DNA of 64,000 nt from Adenophora triphylla var. japonica (Eukaryota > Streptophyta > Magnoliopsida > Asterales > Campanulaceae). The notes beneath the pieces were generated by a model. It did no database searches. It was not told the DNA's origin and worked only from the letters and a program-made list of their open reading frames with translations. Where the stretch lies: assembly GCA_022495995.1 (NCBI GenBank), contig JAFEMH010002078.1:82001-146000 (forward strand), written 5' to 3'. Position numbers and translations under genes: made by a program. Below, piece after piece: positions 24,213 to 36,400 of the stretch (position 1 is its first letter; every line of letters starts with the position of its first letter).

Positions 24213-25769
24213 TTAACTAATAATGTGTTTGCAATGCAATGAATGGATACCTAGGAGGTCATTCCGCGCCATCTGCGCTTGTCCCCTCGCCATTCTTTCC
24301 TTTCTTCCCTCGTCCACAGGCGAGTCTTCTTTCGCTTCACGTGAACCAACTCTGCGTCTCTCGGTCAGAGATGCGGGGTCCTCCCGTAGAGTCAAACAAT
24401 CCGGTAGCTCTCGGGGCTTCATTCGCCGTGCTTCGGCTCGGATCTCCTCCTGCGAGTGCGTAAAGAGGACCTCTCCCTGTCGGTCGGTCAACTCTAGTCT
24501 CGTAGTCAAACAAAGTGTCTCCCGTCACATCGAAAGGGTCGAGACCGGAGCTTCGGAACTCCTAAGGCAATAGCTACTACGGCAGCCGGGTCCCAGAATC
24601 GCTACACGCCTTTGCTCTCCAAGACCACTTGGGACGCCTTGACTCTGTTGCTCATACCGGGCCGGATGCGAGTCGTCAATCTGACGCTCCCAGACGTCTA
24701 AGGAGTACCGCGGGAGGGAAGCGGAATACTTCCATACCCTCGAGAAAATACAAGAAGGCACTGAAGGGTGCCATACAAAGAGGAACTACCTCCGCGGATA
24801 GCAAGGTCATCCCGGCCCAACAAAGGCTCTGCTTCATCCCAAGCTGCTTAGGAAACAAGCGACGGAATATAGAAGGAGGACCAAGACAAACCTGGAACTC
24901 GACAACGTAGGACCCTTCTGCAAGATCCTCCTGGTCTCAATCCTCCGGTGCGGAACCCACCGGCGGATCGATGCGTACCAGCTGTGCCATCCATCTCTCC
25001 CGGGCGGGTGATCCATATCCAACACAAGAGGTCGGCGAGCAAATGACCACGGGCTAAACGACGTCGGAGCCTCGGGCGTGGCACTGAAGTCTCTCTCGCG
25101 GCCACAAGGTGAGCAAAGCGGGGCTTCCCCCTCTCATAAAACGATCCCCGGTCGCCGGACGGTCGATACCATGAAGAGTCTCCCCCGGCACTGACGGGAC
25201 AATATCCTCTCCCGGCTCTGCGGTGCCTACCACATCTAGCGGCGCCATCACAAATGCGAGGCGGCCCGGAAAAAGCGTCGCCATCACGCGCAAGGCAAAT
25301 ACATCCCCGAGACGTCACTCTCATCATCGGCCATGAACCGCTCCGGCGGCTCGGAAATGTCGATATGACCCGAATCAAGGATCATGCCACTGCACTTCTT
25401 CCAACGAAGTACGAAGAAAGTCTGCAAGCTTCACGCTCGCGGCACCACCAATCGAAAGGAAGCGAGATGGCCTCCGCCTCCGGTCCTCCAATCAAAGCCC
25501 GAAAATCCTCAAAAGTGGGCACCATTTCATTATAGGAGAAACGGTACACGTGCCTCCTAACATCCCGAACTTCGCGGCGGCCCGCAACAAATCCCAATCG
25601 GGAACCCGACTCCTTAAAAGACCAAAGCCGAGCAAAGACGAAACCTTACCTCGAAAGCCCGTCTACGATGCCTCATACGGCGCCGCATCCACGTTTTCAA
25701 GCGCTCGGAAGTGTGCTTGCCTCTCTGCGAAAGCCTCGGCAAAATTCTAGGGACGTACGAAGAATCCAT
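24213..25769 (-). pseudogene. Antisense ORF A, plant-mobile-domain-like, broken
   Basis: On the minus strand a likely start at 25769 (MDSSYVPRILPRL) is followed in shifting frames by RFSYNEMVPTFEDFRALIGG, then LFPGRLAFVMAPLDVVG and SPALLTLWPRERLQ. These resemble the plant mobile domain found in extra ORFs of Tat-lineage elements and in host PMD proteins (a TxEDxxxLxGLP-like segment and an LxLWxxE segment). Possible C-terminal residues reach about 24213. At least three frameshifts are present. A role in transposition is not established. The PMD assignment is from motif resemblance only. Confidence 0.5.
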
Positions 25770-25887
25770 GGCAAAAATGGAGGTTCCTAGAGAAAATGGG
25801 GAAGAAAGCTCGAAAATGGCTGCAAATGGGAAATGAGGAAGAACCGGACAACTGGAAAGCATTTATGTCCTTCCCAAAAGCAAGGTT

Positions 25888-25934
25888 GGTCCGTACGGAC
25901 CTCTTTGCATGCTAAGTATGTCCGTACGGACCTC
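25888..25934 (-). promoter_or_regulatory. LTR-like palindromes upstream of antisense ORF A
   Basis: An exact GGTCCGTACGGACC lies at 25888-25901 and a one-base variant at about 25919-25932. On the minus strand ATAAATG follows about 22-28 bp later (25859-25870), copying the spacing of the LTR promoter. Confidence 0.5.
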
Positions 25935-26273
25935 CTTGCAAACGAGAACCCATTTCCCCGGCAAACGGTACAAAAGCCAGCTGTCCTCGGCAAAACCTTG
26001 CTCCAAAGCGCCCAAACAACGGCCAAAGCCATTCCCGGCAAACAAACACTACCCACAAACACACTCTCGGCTCACGTGGCATGCACAAAATAAAAAATAA
26101 TAATAGCAACAATTTCTAGGACAAATCCAGGGAATCACAAAAATGACATTACATCTTAAAATAAAATCTTTGTTTGCCATGCAAATACATGTGTTTTATT
26201 ACGGGTACCATATAAATGTACATTTGCTAAACAAAAAAAAGAGGGATATGAAAAGAGGGAAAGCAAATGAATA

Positions 26274-29143
26274 CTAATCGGAATCCTCGGCATCATCATC
26301 CTCGCCGAGGTCCTCCAAAGAAAAGTCGGGCATCCCGGCGAACTCGCCGTCACATCCTCGTCGTCGGAATCACAGAGCACCGCGGAGGCTCCCACGAAAA
26401 GTACTCGGAAGGATCAAATCCGGCGAAAGGATCAAAGAAAGAAGGCTACTGAGGAACCCTCGCCTGTGCGCCATGCGGAGGCATGAGCCCGATAAAAGGG
26501 CTGCTCCCTCGAAGGCCACTGCGGCTCCGAAGATGTCCGGCATCCATGCTATGCCGCCCCCTCAAAGGTCCCTCTGCTGCGGCTCAGGCTCGGCTCTAGG
26601 CGGAGGAACGTCTACTGAGTGCCTCGAAGGCATAGGCTCGTACGCCGGCACGCGTCGCGAGACCGGCAAGATATCTTGAAGCCATCTTCTTCGCAACGAC
26701 CTCATCGCCACGTAGCAGCGAGTCGGCATATCATAGGCTCTCCCGGGACTGCACTGACAAGCGACGAGGAAACGCTCGGCAATACGGTTATACTCAACAA
26801 CAAAAAGAGAAAAATACGAGAAAAGATGCCAAGATGGAAAAGAGTCGGCACACTCGCGATCTATCGGGGTCCACTCTGTATGCGGCGGGAGCTGCTCGGA
26901 GCAGTACGAGACACCCTCCTCCTCGATCCGTCCCCGCGGACGTACGTGAAATCCGGTCCGGCATCGGAACCTGCAGGGGAGCTGCGGGCCGGCCTCTCTC
27001 TCCCGCGCCGGTACTGCGGCGTCCTCGGCTTCCTCCTCACGAAGGCCCCGTACTCCTCTCCATACAAAATGAACTCCTCGGCGCAGAGCACGCGAGGTAC
27101 CTCTCGAAATCAAGCACGTCCATGTCCGGGAATCAAGCATCCCAAAGGGAGGGTCCCTCGGAGCCACGGGAAGCACACGGGGCCATCTTTGCCCGGAAGA
27201 CCCGCTCCCGGATACATGACATCACAAGTCGAGCCCCGCGGCATCTTCCGCCCGCTGTCGCCTCGGGAGCCCCCTCAGGCTCATCCCCCTCATCACAGAG
27301 CCCACGGGAACAAGACGAACCCCTCAGGGCTATCCCTCTCCAGGACGCTCTGCACATCCCGTAGGCGATGGTGAGCTTCCCCCTGGTCCTCCTCTTCCTC
27401 GCCGTACGAGCCCGGCCCGGCATAGCGGGTGCGCGGCAACGGCCCGGATCTCTATCCACGGGAAGCCTTTGGAAAACCTCATAAAACCACACTGTGACAA
27501 AAACGAGAGAAGGCTCGGTGCAAAGAAAACGGAGAAAAGACAAGTTGCTAAATCAAAAAACGGCAATAAACTCGTACCTCCAGCAGCAAAGTCAAACAGC
27601 AGACGACGGGCGCGCCCAGGCTAAACCGGTCAGGAGAAGTAGAGCTCGGCCAGGCTTGCCTCGCCCCAAGCAATGTCGCGAGACCCTATCCGAGGTCAAT
27701 CAAGCTCTCAGCGAGCAAAGGGAGCCGCGGTCGCGTGGTTCGAGAACAAAGTCTCGGACGGTGCATACCCACAAAAGGAGCGCGCCCAGCTGCTCCGCCG
27801 TCACTGGCCGTACCGGATGTAGGCCCCAATGCGGCCGTAATCTTCGGCTCCACGTCAGCTATACGGCATGCCCGGGCCCTGCGAGGGCGAGGCTCAAAGC
27901 CCGGCGGCTCGGTCGGCCACATCGGAGATCATATCTCTCCACCGTCCGGCCCTCCTTTGAAGGAAAGCCGTGTCGCAGCAAAGTCGGTCGGCGTCACCGT
28001 CACCTCTCCCGGCTCGGATGGAAGGTGTGGGTGGTATCCCGCTGATACTCGAAAGGCCCAGGAAGACGCTCTTGTTCTTCCTCGTGTCGAAACTCCGACG
28101 GGTTCTCGACGAACACCCCGAGGCCGAAGCATAAACCGGCCTCAGGGGACTCGGCCTACCGTCCACGGAAATATCGGGCATCCGGCGCCATAGCTCAACA
28201 ACTTGACCTCGAGCGATCCCAGAGTCTTCATCCTCTTGGCCTTCCCGGCCATAAGCCCCGCATCCTGCGAGGTAAACACAGAAAGGTACGTCAATCACGG
28301 ATACTTAATATAAAGGCACATATAACCCGTCACAAAACACGGCACATATATTGCACATAATTTTCACATACATTATACATATAATTTTTCCATGTAACCC
28401 GTCACAAAACACGACACATTGCACATATTTTTCACATATATCCCGTCACAAAACACGGCACACATTGCACATATTTTTCACATATAACCCGTCACAAAAA
28501 CACGGCACATATTGCACATATTTTCCCCACAAAGTCCGTCACCCAAAAACATGGCACACACGGCACGACACATATGCATAACACATTTTTCAAAAAAAAA
28601 TCCGTCCCTACACGGCACACACTTTCAGACAAAACCCGTCACAAAATACGGCACATGTCACATATTTTCACAAAAATTATCACTACACGATAATTTTTCT
28701 CATAATGTACATACATAAATAGCATACGGTACAAAACACCAAAGCATGCATTTCATTAGAGAAGCACTTTATTTTCACAAATAAAAGCTAATCAACACAT
28801 TTCTGCACAAAATACACATACCCACAATTTTTACATGTCCATTTTCAACAATTCATCAAGAATTTCACAAAAAGGCATAAAATAATAACAAAAAATTCAA
28901 AAATGCGAAAAACTAAAACCTAGTTCTAGCATTCAAAAATTCGAGCAGGGAATCAAAAGCGGAGCAGTTTCTTACCTCCCCGACGTTCATAGAGCGACGA
29001 TTGTGCACCTCCGGATTCGGATACAAGACATCCGGGTTCTTCGAAGATGGAACAAACGAGGTCCAATTTCTTTGAAGCTCCATCCGTTGCTCGACCACTT
29101 CTTGACTGCGTTGACGACGACTCCTTCGAGATCCTTCCGCCAT
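26274..29143 (-). pseudogene. Antisense ORF B of the inner element with an apparent intron, unrecognised product
   Basis: Minus-strand ATG at 29143 begins MAEGSRRSRRQRSQEVVEQR, a basic N-terminus. A consensus donor (GAG|GTAAGA) ends this exon at 28976, and an acceptor TTTACCTCGCAG fits an exon resuming at 28264 in the same phase (GKAKRMKTLG). Downstream the frame is repeatedly broken, but open stretches continue (26562-27176 and 27133-27543). An acidic end, SLEDLGEDDDAEDSD, precedes a stop at 26274-26276. I do not recognise the family. It lies head-to-tail with antisense ORF A. Confidence 0.4.
28265..28975 (-). repeat. Putative intron of antisense ORF B, filled with a minisatellite
   Basis: About 28310-28700 is a degenerate tandem repeat of roughly 55-60 bp built on CCCGTCACAAAACACGGCAC and GCACATATTTTTCACATAT. 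The rest is AT-rich. Confidence 0.5.
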
Positions 29144-29255
29144 GGCAAGCAATTCAAGCGAAAAATGGGGAATTTTGGTTAACAATGGAGGTTTTTTCCT
29201 CTCTCTCTCTCGCCTGGTTTACGCCTAGAAGAAGAAGGAAGTGGGGGAGCCTCGG

Positions 29256-29343
29256 TTATTTAACCCGGTCAAAACCTGGGAACTGTGAAAAGCCAACTTG
29301 GTCCGTACGGACCTCTTTGCAACCAGGTTGGTCCGTACGGACC
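29256..29343 (-). promoter_or_regulatory. LTR-like promoter upstream of antisense ORF B
   Basis: Exact palindromes GGTCCGTACGGACC lie at 29300-29313 and 29330-29343. On the minus strand TTAAATAA (29256-29263) and then GAGGCTCCCCCACTTCC follow, resembling TATAAATAGAGGGCTCCCCC of the LTR. Confidence 0.55.
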
Positions 29344-29454
29344 TCTTTGCGGGGTGGCCAAATTACTTTCACGCCGCTTATAATCTTTGCCCCCAGGCGT
29401 CCTAAGGCCTTTTCCGGCAAATCCCAGTGCGAGAATGGTCCCTAACCCTTCAAT

Positions 29455-29890
29455 TGACCACCGGCCGTCGGCGTAAGACCGGTCCTCGCCACTTCAGCGG
29501 CAATTCAACCATCGGCCATCAAACGTAAGACCGATCCTCGCCACTTCAACGGCAATTCAATCGCACGGCCAGTCGGCGTAAGACCGGTCCTCGCCCAGCT
29601 TCAACGGCAATTCAACCACCGCCGTCGGCGTAAGACCGGTCCTCGCCCTTCAATGGCAATTCAACCCGCACGGCCGCGGCGCGTAAGGAGACCGGCCTCG
29701 CACTTCAATGGCACCAACCATCTGGCCATCAAACGTAAGACCGATCCTCGCCCTACTTCACTGCAGCTGATTCAACCACGGCCGTCGCCAGCAAGCAGGT
29801 CTCGCCCTACTTCAACGGCACTAATCTCTCAATGCCGCCAGCCGTAAGACCGGTCCTCGCCACTCCAACGGCAATTCAACCACCGCCCGC
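29455..29890 (+). repeat. Minisatellite 1 of the inner element
   Basis: Degenerate units of roughly 55-60 bp based on GGCGTAAGACCGGTCCTCGC and CTTCAACGGCAATTCAACC. Confidence 0.75.
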
Positions 29891-29899
29891 TCAATTCAA

Positions 29900-30130
29900 G
29901 CAATGCGAGAAGGAGCCAACACCTCCCCAAAGACGAATCCCAAGGCACGAGACGCTCCCAAAATGCCCAACGGCAATTCAAGAAGGAGCCAACACCTCCC
30001 AAAGACGTAATCCCTAAGGCACGAGGCGCCTCTAAAAACGCCCGACGGCACGCAAGAAGGAGCCAACACCTCCCAAAGACGAATATCAAGGCACAAGACG
30101 CCTCCAAACGCTCAACGACAACTCAATCCA
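29900..30130 (+). repeat. Minisatellite 2 of the inner element
   Basis: About three units of 75 bp based on AGAAGGAGCCAACACCTCCC and AAGGCACGAGACGC. A related degenerate stretch extends to about 30540. Confidence 0.7.
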
Positions 30131-30569
30131 TCGGCCTAAATGCAGTAAAAGGGCCCACTGCTGTGGTCACGTATCCCCGACAATTCAAGCACCTGCAAGC
30201 CGATGTAAGCCCAACTTCGCCTCACTTCAACGGCAACGCAAGCACCGCCATCAAAGTAAGCCCAAGCTCCTCCCCAACAAGTCGAAAGGAAGTCATACAA
30301 GACCACATATCCTCAAAGACTGCCATCATCCTCGCCCACTCAACGGCCGCAAAACAAGCACGAAGGAGGCAACACCTCCGAGCACAAGTCCCAAGGCACG
30401 AAGCGTCTCCAAATGCCCAATGATGAAGCAATCACCGTGTCATCCTTGCTCACTTCAACGACAACGCATGCAGGCGGTCATCGTAAGTCCAACCTTCTAC
30501 TCGGCTTGCAAAAACCAAAGGCATCTACGCCTCTCGAAGCACAAGGCAGCCACGCCTCCTGGCTGCGGC

Positions 30570-31300
30570 TAGAAGATGATTCAAAGTCCTCGCGCATTAC
30601 ATCAAATCATGGCTAGAAGACGATTCAAAGTCCTCGCGGCATTACATCAACTGCGGGCAAAGACGATTCAAAGTCCTCGCGCATAAACCGCCGCATGAAG
30701 ACGATTCAAAGTCCTCCACGTGGCACCAACCGCCGCGTAAGACAATTCAAAGTCCTCCAACAGTGGCACCAACCGCCGCCAGAAGACGATTCAAAGTCCT
30801 CCGCCGTGGCACCAATCTGCGGCTAGAAGACGATTCAAAGTCCCTCGCGCATAAACCGCCGCCGGATGACGATTCAAAGTCCTCCAGCGTGGCATCAACC
30901 GCCGAAGACGATTCAAAGTCCTCCATGGCACCAACCGCCGCTTGAAGACGATTCAAAGTCCTCTGGCCGTGGCACCACCGCCGCGTAAGACGATCGAAAG
31001 TCCTCCGGCGCGGCACCAACCGCCGCCGAAGACGATTCAAAGTCCTCAGCGTGGCAATTGCGGCTAGAAGACGATTCAAAGTCCTCGCGCATAAACCGCC
31101 GATATGACGATTCAAAGTCCTCGCCGCGTGGCATCAACCGCCGAAGACGATTGAAGTCCTCCCGTCCAACGTGGCACCAACCGCCGCCCGAAAGACGATT
31201 CAAAGTCCTCAGGCGTGGCACCACCGCCGAAGACGATTCAAAGTCCTCCAGCGTGGCACCAACCGCAATCGAAGACGATTCAAGTCCTCACTCTATCTCC
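30570..31300 (+). repeat. Minisatellite 3 of the inner element
   Basis: About 18 units of 38-48 bp, each with GAAGACGATTCAAAGTCCTC followed by a variable GTGGCACCAACCGCCGC segment. Short frames across it are artefacts. Confidence 0.85.
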
Positions 31301-31359
31301 GGCCCCAGGAAGGCCTTAAACCACGCGATTAGGAAAATCGTAAAAATTTCTATCCCAGT

Positions 31360-31934
31360 GACGCCACCATGTTCTCACAATTGACCTCGACTCTGGCCAC
31401 CACATCTCAGACACCACCACGTCTGGCCACCGACCTCGGCGGTCACACAACACTTCAGGGCACCACCACGCCCACAGTGCACTCACAAATTCACGACCTC
31501 TCGAACTACGGCCGTGCTTGATTCCCGCCAGGATACGTAGGAATCCTATCACAATGGTCCAGAAGCCATCGACCTATACCTGGGCCACCAGACACCACCA
31601 CGTCCTTCCCTCGACCCATACTCGGTCACCCAGACACCACCACGTCCTCACCATCGACCCTGCGGGCCACACCCACACTGTGGCACCACCACGCCCGCAT
31701 TCACAAAACACTCACCCCACACCCGAACTACGACCTGTGCTCGATTCCCGCCAGTGGATACGTAGGAATCCTATCACAGTCAGCCTATTGACCTAAACGG
31801 TCCACACAAAAGGACACCACCACGTCCTCACATCACCCTCACGGCCACTTCCTCTCCCAAAGACGCGCGATCCGGACAGACCACTTATCTTACCGGCGAC
31901 CCCACTTCTTTCATAAGTGACGTCGTCGAGGGCT
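31360..31934 (+). repeat. Region before the 3' LTR with CACCACCACG words
   Basis: GACACCACCACGTCC recurs several times, and GATACGTAGGAATCCTATCAC occurs near 31533 and again near 31759. No clear polypurine tract precedes the LTR at 31935. Confidence 0.6.
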
Positions 31935-33345
31935 TCTAAGTACCCCAACTGGATCACCCTTTCAAACACACGGAAACCCCGCACTCATCAACGCAGCCTC
32001 GAGATCTCTCGGCACTCAAAACCCTCTCAGAAACCTCTCCCACAAACCCCCAACCAAACCCAAGGGAGGAGCCTTCCCAGGATAAAAAGGGACAAAAGGA
32101 CCTTTTGGGAATTTTCGGGAAATCAGAAAAGCAATTAAGGTCCGTACGGACCTCTTGTGTGTCAATGATTACTAAATCCCCTTAAAGTCCACAATATTCC
32201 CTCAAATCCGGAAGAAATGATTACCCAAATGCATGGTTACGGGTCCGTGCGGACCTCTTTGCATCTTGAGTTGAGCTTTCATTCCGTACGGACCTTCTTG
32301 CATGGGGGACATCATCATTCGAATATTCACCATCATTGCGGATTCCCTCAAATCGAGGAAATCCAAAATTGATAACCAAGAAGGTCCGTGCGGACCTCTT
32401 TGCTCGAAATTTTTACTATAAATAGAGGGCTCCCCCTCCTCATTTTCACACACCTCCCTCTTCTCTCTTCCTCCCTTAGCCTCTCGGGCTCCCTCTAAGT
32501 CCTCTCGAGGCACTCCCGGCCCCCTTTCGGATCCTTCCGAGGCCTTCCGAGCTCCCTCGTGGTGCTCCGGCCTCCCGAGCGCTCGCGACGCTCCGCGCTG
32601 CCCGAGGCACTCTCGAGGTACTCGAGGCCCTCGTGGTACTCAGAGGCCTTGCACAGTCTTTCCACGGTGTCCGGCTCTTTCCGAGTCAAACCGGCGATCC
32701 CAAACCACGCCGAAACTCCGCCCGAGTGACTCCTGCCACCACAACGCACGCCGAACCTGCCGAGTGATCCCGGCGATCCCCACGCACGCCGAACCTCCGC
32801 CCAAACGGCTCTACAACCTCAACTCACGCCGAAACTCTGTCCGCGGACAACCTGGTCCCTCCCGAAGCAATCCCGATCCATACAGGAACGCTACTCCGAC
32901 CTCAAACACTATTCCCCGGCGGAAGACGGACACGAACCAACATTGGTAAGGCTTCCTTCCTACACTATTTCAATACATTTCCATACATAGCATACAATGT
33001 AGACATCCGATCTGACATGCATTTTTAAAAGCACACACACACACACACTGACATTTAAAGGATATTAGGGGTATCAGAAAGACTCGTTTTACGAGGCTAC
33101 TCGGGTGAGCTCTAATATTCTAATATTCTCTTCCCGGGGAGTCATCTGACCTCCGAACTCAAAATCTCATCACACAAAAAACAGTTTAAAATTATCTTTA
33201 AACTGATGCCCTTTTTCAATGTTTTGGGCTTAATAAAAACGGCGTGGCGACTCTACAAAACAAAAACGGCGAGACACCGTCGCTCCAACGCGAAAGATGC
33301 CAGATGCCGGGGCTGCGAAGCCTTTCTCGGATCCGGGTAATTTTA
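31935..33345 (+). repeat. 3' LTR of the inner element
   Basis: 1411 bp matching the 5' LTR with many 1-6 bp differences. Only one exact GGTCCGTACGGACC remains (32139-32152); the others read GTGCGG or are damaged. The terminal dinucleotides are mutated. Confidence 0.9.
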
Positions 33346-33350
33346 CTTAT

Positions 33351-33470
33351 GTATAACTCAGACTCCAATTCCCAAATAGTCTCTTTAATGTTGTGATTCT
33401 TCTCCAAGATTTCTAATTCCATTAACAATACGGTATTATAACCTAGCGTTCCAAGAAAACCATGCAAATA
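33351..33470 (-). pseudogene. C-terminal remnant of gypsy (chromovirus-like) integrase
   Basis: The minus strand reads a KNHNIKETIWELESEL segment, resembling the end of plant chromovirus polyproteins (a W/KNH..EEATWE-type segment). It is cut by the inner element at its target duplication. It is the only recognisable coding trace of the outer element. Confidence 0.6.
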
Positions 33471-36400
33471 TCACTAACCCGAATTTTCACGACCTCAATA
33501 AAAATATAAATAATTAAAAGTATTACAACTTATGTCACCAAATATATTACGATATGACATTTAAAACTTCGAATACTCTCATAAGCCGCTCCCAAACACT
33601 ATAAGTCAAATCACCAACCTTTTCTAAACTTCAAACGGATTAACAAACTTTGGCGCTAATTTACCTTAGGCCTTGCCTCTCCAATCTCACCCCAACAAAT
33701 AAGAGATCGATATTTTCTTCCCAAACTATGCCTCATACGGTTTTATCTCAATGTTAGAATGATAACTACTATTATACGCACTTAACCACTGGTAACCATA
33801 CGTCCTATTGACTACTAATCTCCATTGTTCATGCCCGTAGCATATCATCAACCATAAGTAATGATTCCTCAAATTTTTACAAGGTTAAACTTAATAGCAT
33901 TCCTACACTCAAAAAGGATCTTCCCAAATGAATGACTATCCAATCTATTTAATACTATGAGTTTTATACAATCAAACTATCCCCTAACATATGTGAGGAC
34001 TTTATTAATAACATCTCATCAAGCTATATATATAACGAGTAGAAAATATAATTCAACTTTCCATAACAAAATAGCATACCCTTCTTTACTTCTAATGTAA
34101 CTTAATCACAAAATCTATAGTGATAATACTCTCAAGTTCAATCTAGAACTCTAAATAATTTAATCAATCTTCTAACGTCAATATTATATTATTACAATTC
34201 AAGGTTTCAATCATGTTCCGGCTTAGTGACAAATCAATATTCAAATTGAATGGTTGGCCGCCCACAACGGAGCCGATCCAACTCCAAAATAAAACCGAGT
34301 CTCTTTGTGGCCAGGCACAATAATAATCCCACACTTATCAAATCATTTTTCGAATCAAAACTTGAATACAATTAATCATTATAGGGAAACTAGGTTGCAT
34401 TTTCTACTTGCTTCTGGACAATTTACATCTTTAGGATACCCATTCTTTCTAAAAATTACAGCATCTTTTCGAATTCCAAAGGATACTATAAAAAGAGATT
34501 CAAAGAGACCCGAATGGTTTATTTATTTAAAACCGGCCCATACCAGTTTTAATTAACTAAACCACTCACAATTTAAGAACTTTCAAAAGATTGATAAGTT
34601 AACAAAATTAACTCGAGTGATTTAATTATCTACAACCGTCCCATACCAGGTTGTAGATAGTTAAATTACTCACGTATTTTAATTTACACCTGAAAACGGT
34701 TAAGCATCGACCTTATTAAATCAACTATTCCCGAAGGGCACAATTGCTCATACCGAATTCAATATATAGTCCAAAGTTTTAAGGTACATTTAAAACAATT
34801 CTAACATAATTTTCTTGTTTGACTTCTATTTATAATGTAGCCACCACTCAAAATATTTTTACTTAGTTAAATTCCCTATGAGAAAACACAATCTCGCAAT
34901 ACTTATTACTATCTCCGATAAATAACACTAAAACATTCCTTAAGATTATAAACTTGGTAAAGCATCCTCAATTCAATAATTCTTCAAGTTGAATATTCAA
35001 CACTTTTACTTAATTTGAGTCATCTATTCCTTACCTTTGATATTGGTATTGTACTTAGTAACAACGTATTGCAACATCTAGTTCCCAATTAAATACCATA
35101 ATTTCTAAATAAGAAAATATAATTGAAACTCACATAGATCAATCATTCCCAAATTGCGATTAAACAGTGTAAACTAACTTACCTCTCTATAACCATCAAC
35201 AATTCAAAATCTGTATAACGTCTACATCTTCCAAGCATCCACCAATCCTTCATATGAGTCACGCAACTAAGTCAATCTATACGGTGTAATCATCCTAAAG
35301 TATCCTGTCTTCCAATAAGATTTATCCTCGTTTTATTTTCTCAACTAATGATAATCATCTCTCAAAACAACCCATATACATAATTTACCAATTCCTGAAG
35401 TTGATCCTACAAGTCACCAATAATTACATCTATTATACTTCTTCGCATTTACTCTATTTACCTTCCCATAACTAGTACACAATCCATAAATCAAAACGGT
35501 CATACTAGATATAAGTGTTGTCTTAAGTGTATTCTTAAAGCAAATATTCACTGTAATTGTAACACTCCGAAGAATTCAACTAATAACCATTGAGTATCCT
35601 ATTAGTTTCTAGAATCGGTCATACAAATCATCAACAAATGATAACGAATACTTATTCTTCACAGTTACTAATTTGAGATCTCCCTAATCTATAATTAACC
35701 ACCAAGTATCATCTTTTCTAAATATAGTACTAATTTATCCTTACGGAGAGTCGCTAAACTAATTATCTTCTTTATCAAATACTTTCCCAAGATGAATCAT
35801 CAAGTCCATCACCCCCATTAGTGTCCTCTATCTAGGAATCCGAATGCCAAAATAATACCTTATAGCAACTCAAAATCTCAATATCCTGGTATGATACCTG
35901 ATGAAAACCCATTTTGAAACTCACATAGAAAACACCACTTAATCAACTAATAGCACATAAGGCAAAGATATATTGGTTCTATAAGATCTCGTACTCGCGA
36001 TATTTTATAACCCATATAATCTCACTTAGACTTATCACTTTCAATACTAGTCTCATATATCTAGTCTCCACCATGATACACCATTGAATAACTAATCATG
36101 CAATTATACAACCATAAACCACTCTTAATTAGGCCATGGACCAACTCTAAACTAAGAGTTCACCAATTCATTTACCACCGGTACATGAGATAACTCAAGG
36201 TTCTTTTCTAAATATAACACATAACCCAAATAACATTCTCATTCTTTAGATCATACTTTCGACATTTACGCATATATGACATAATAACAATTAATAATTT
36301 ACCCGCCTTAATTACACATGTAGGCAAATTAAACATAGATAAGGAGACTCACTTCTTGCGACAGTCCTCCTCACACACAACAACTACTCAAATAATTTAG

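Larger units (their letters stand above)
15734..33345 (+). mobile_element. Ogre/Tat-like Ty3/gypsy element nested in the outer element, degenerate
   Basis: LTRs of about 1.41 kb (15734-17151 and 31935-33345) are bordered by the 5-bp target duplication CTTAT (15729-15733 and 33346-33350). Order on the plus strand: LTR, primer site, leader, Gag, protease, an unexplained segment where RT and RNase H should be, integrase, then about 8 kb with two antisense ORFs and minisatellites, then LTR. The long 3' region with tandem repeats and antisense ORFs is typical of Tat/Ogre lineages. All reading frames are interrupted. The right LTR begins TC and ends TA instead of TG and CA. Confidence 0.9.

Noticed and set aside
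23559..24242. Lysine-rich frames resembling a basic nuclear protein
   Set aside because: The lysine runs are A homopolymers in retroelement 3' DNA; the flanks lie downstream of integrase in no conserved frame.
28351..28718. Regular repeats resembling a CRISPR array
   Set aside because: Units are adjacent and degenerate without unique spacers, in a plant retroelement. It is a minisatellite.
30747..31384. DDSKSS and LNRL repeat frames on both strands
   Set aside because: They translate minisatellite 3 and change frame with each indel.
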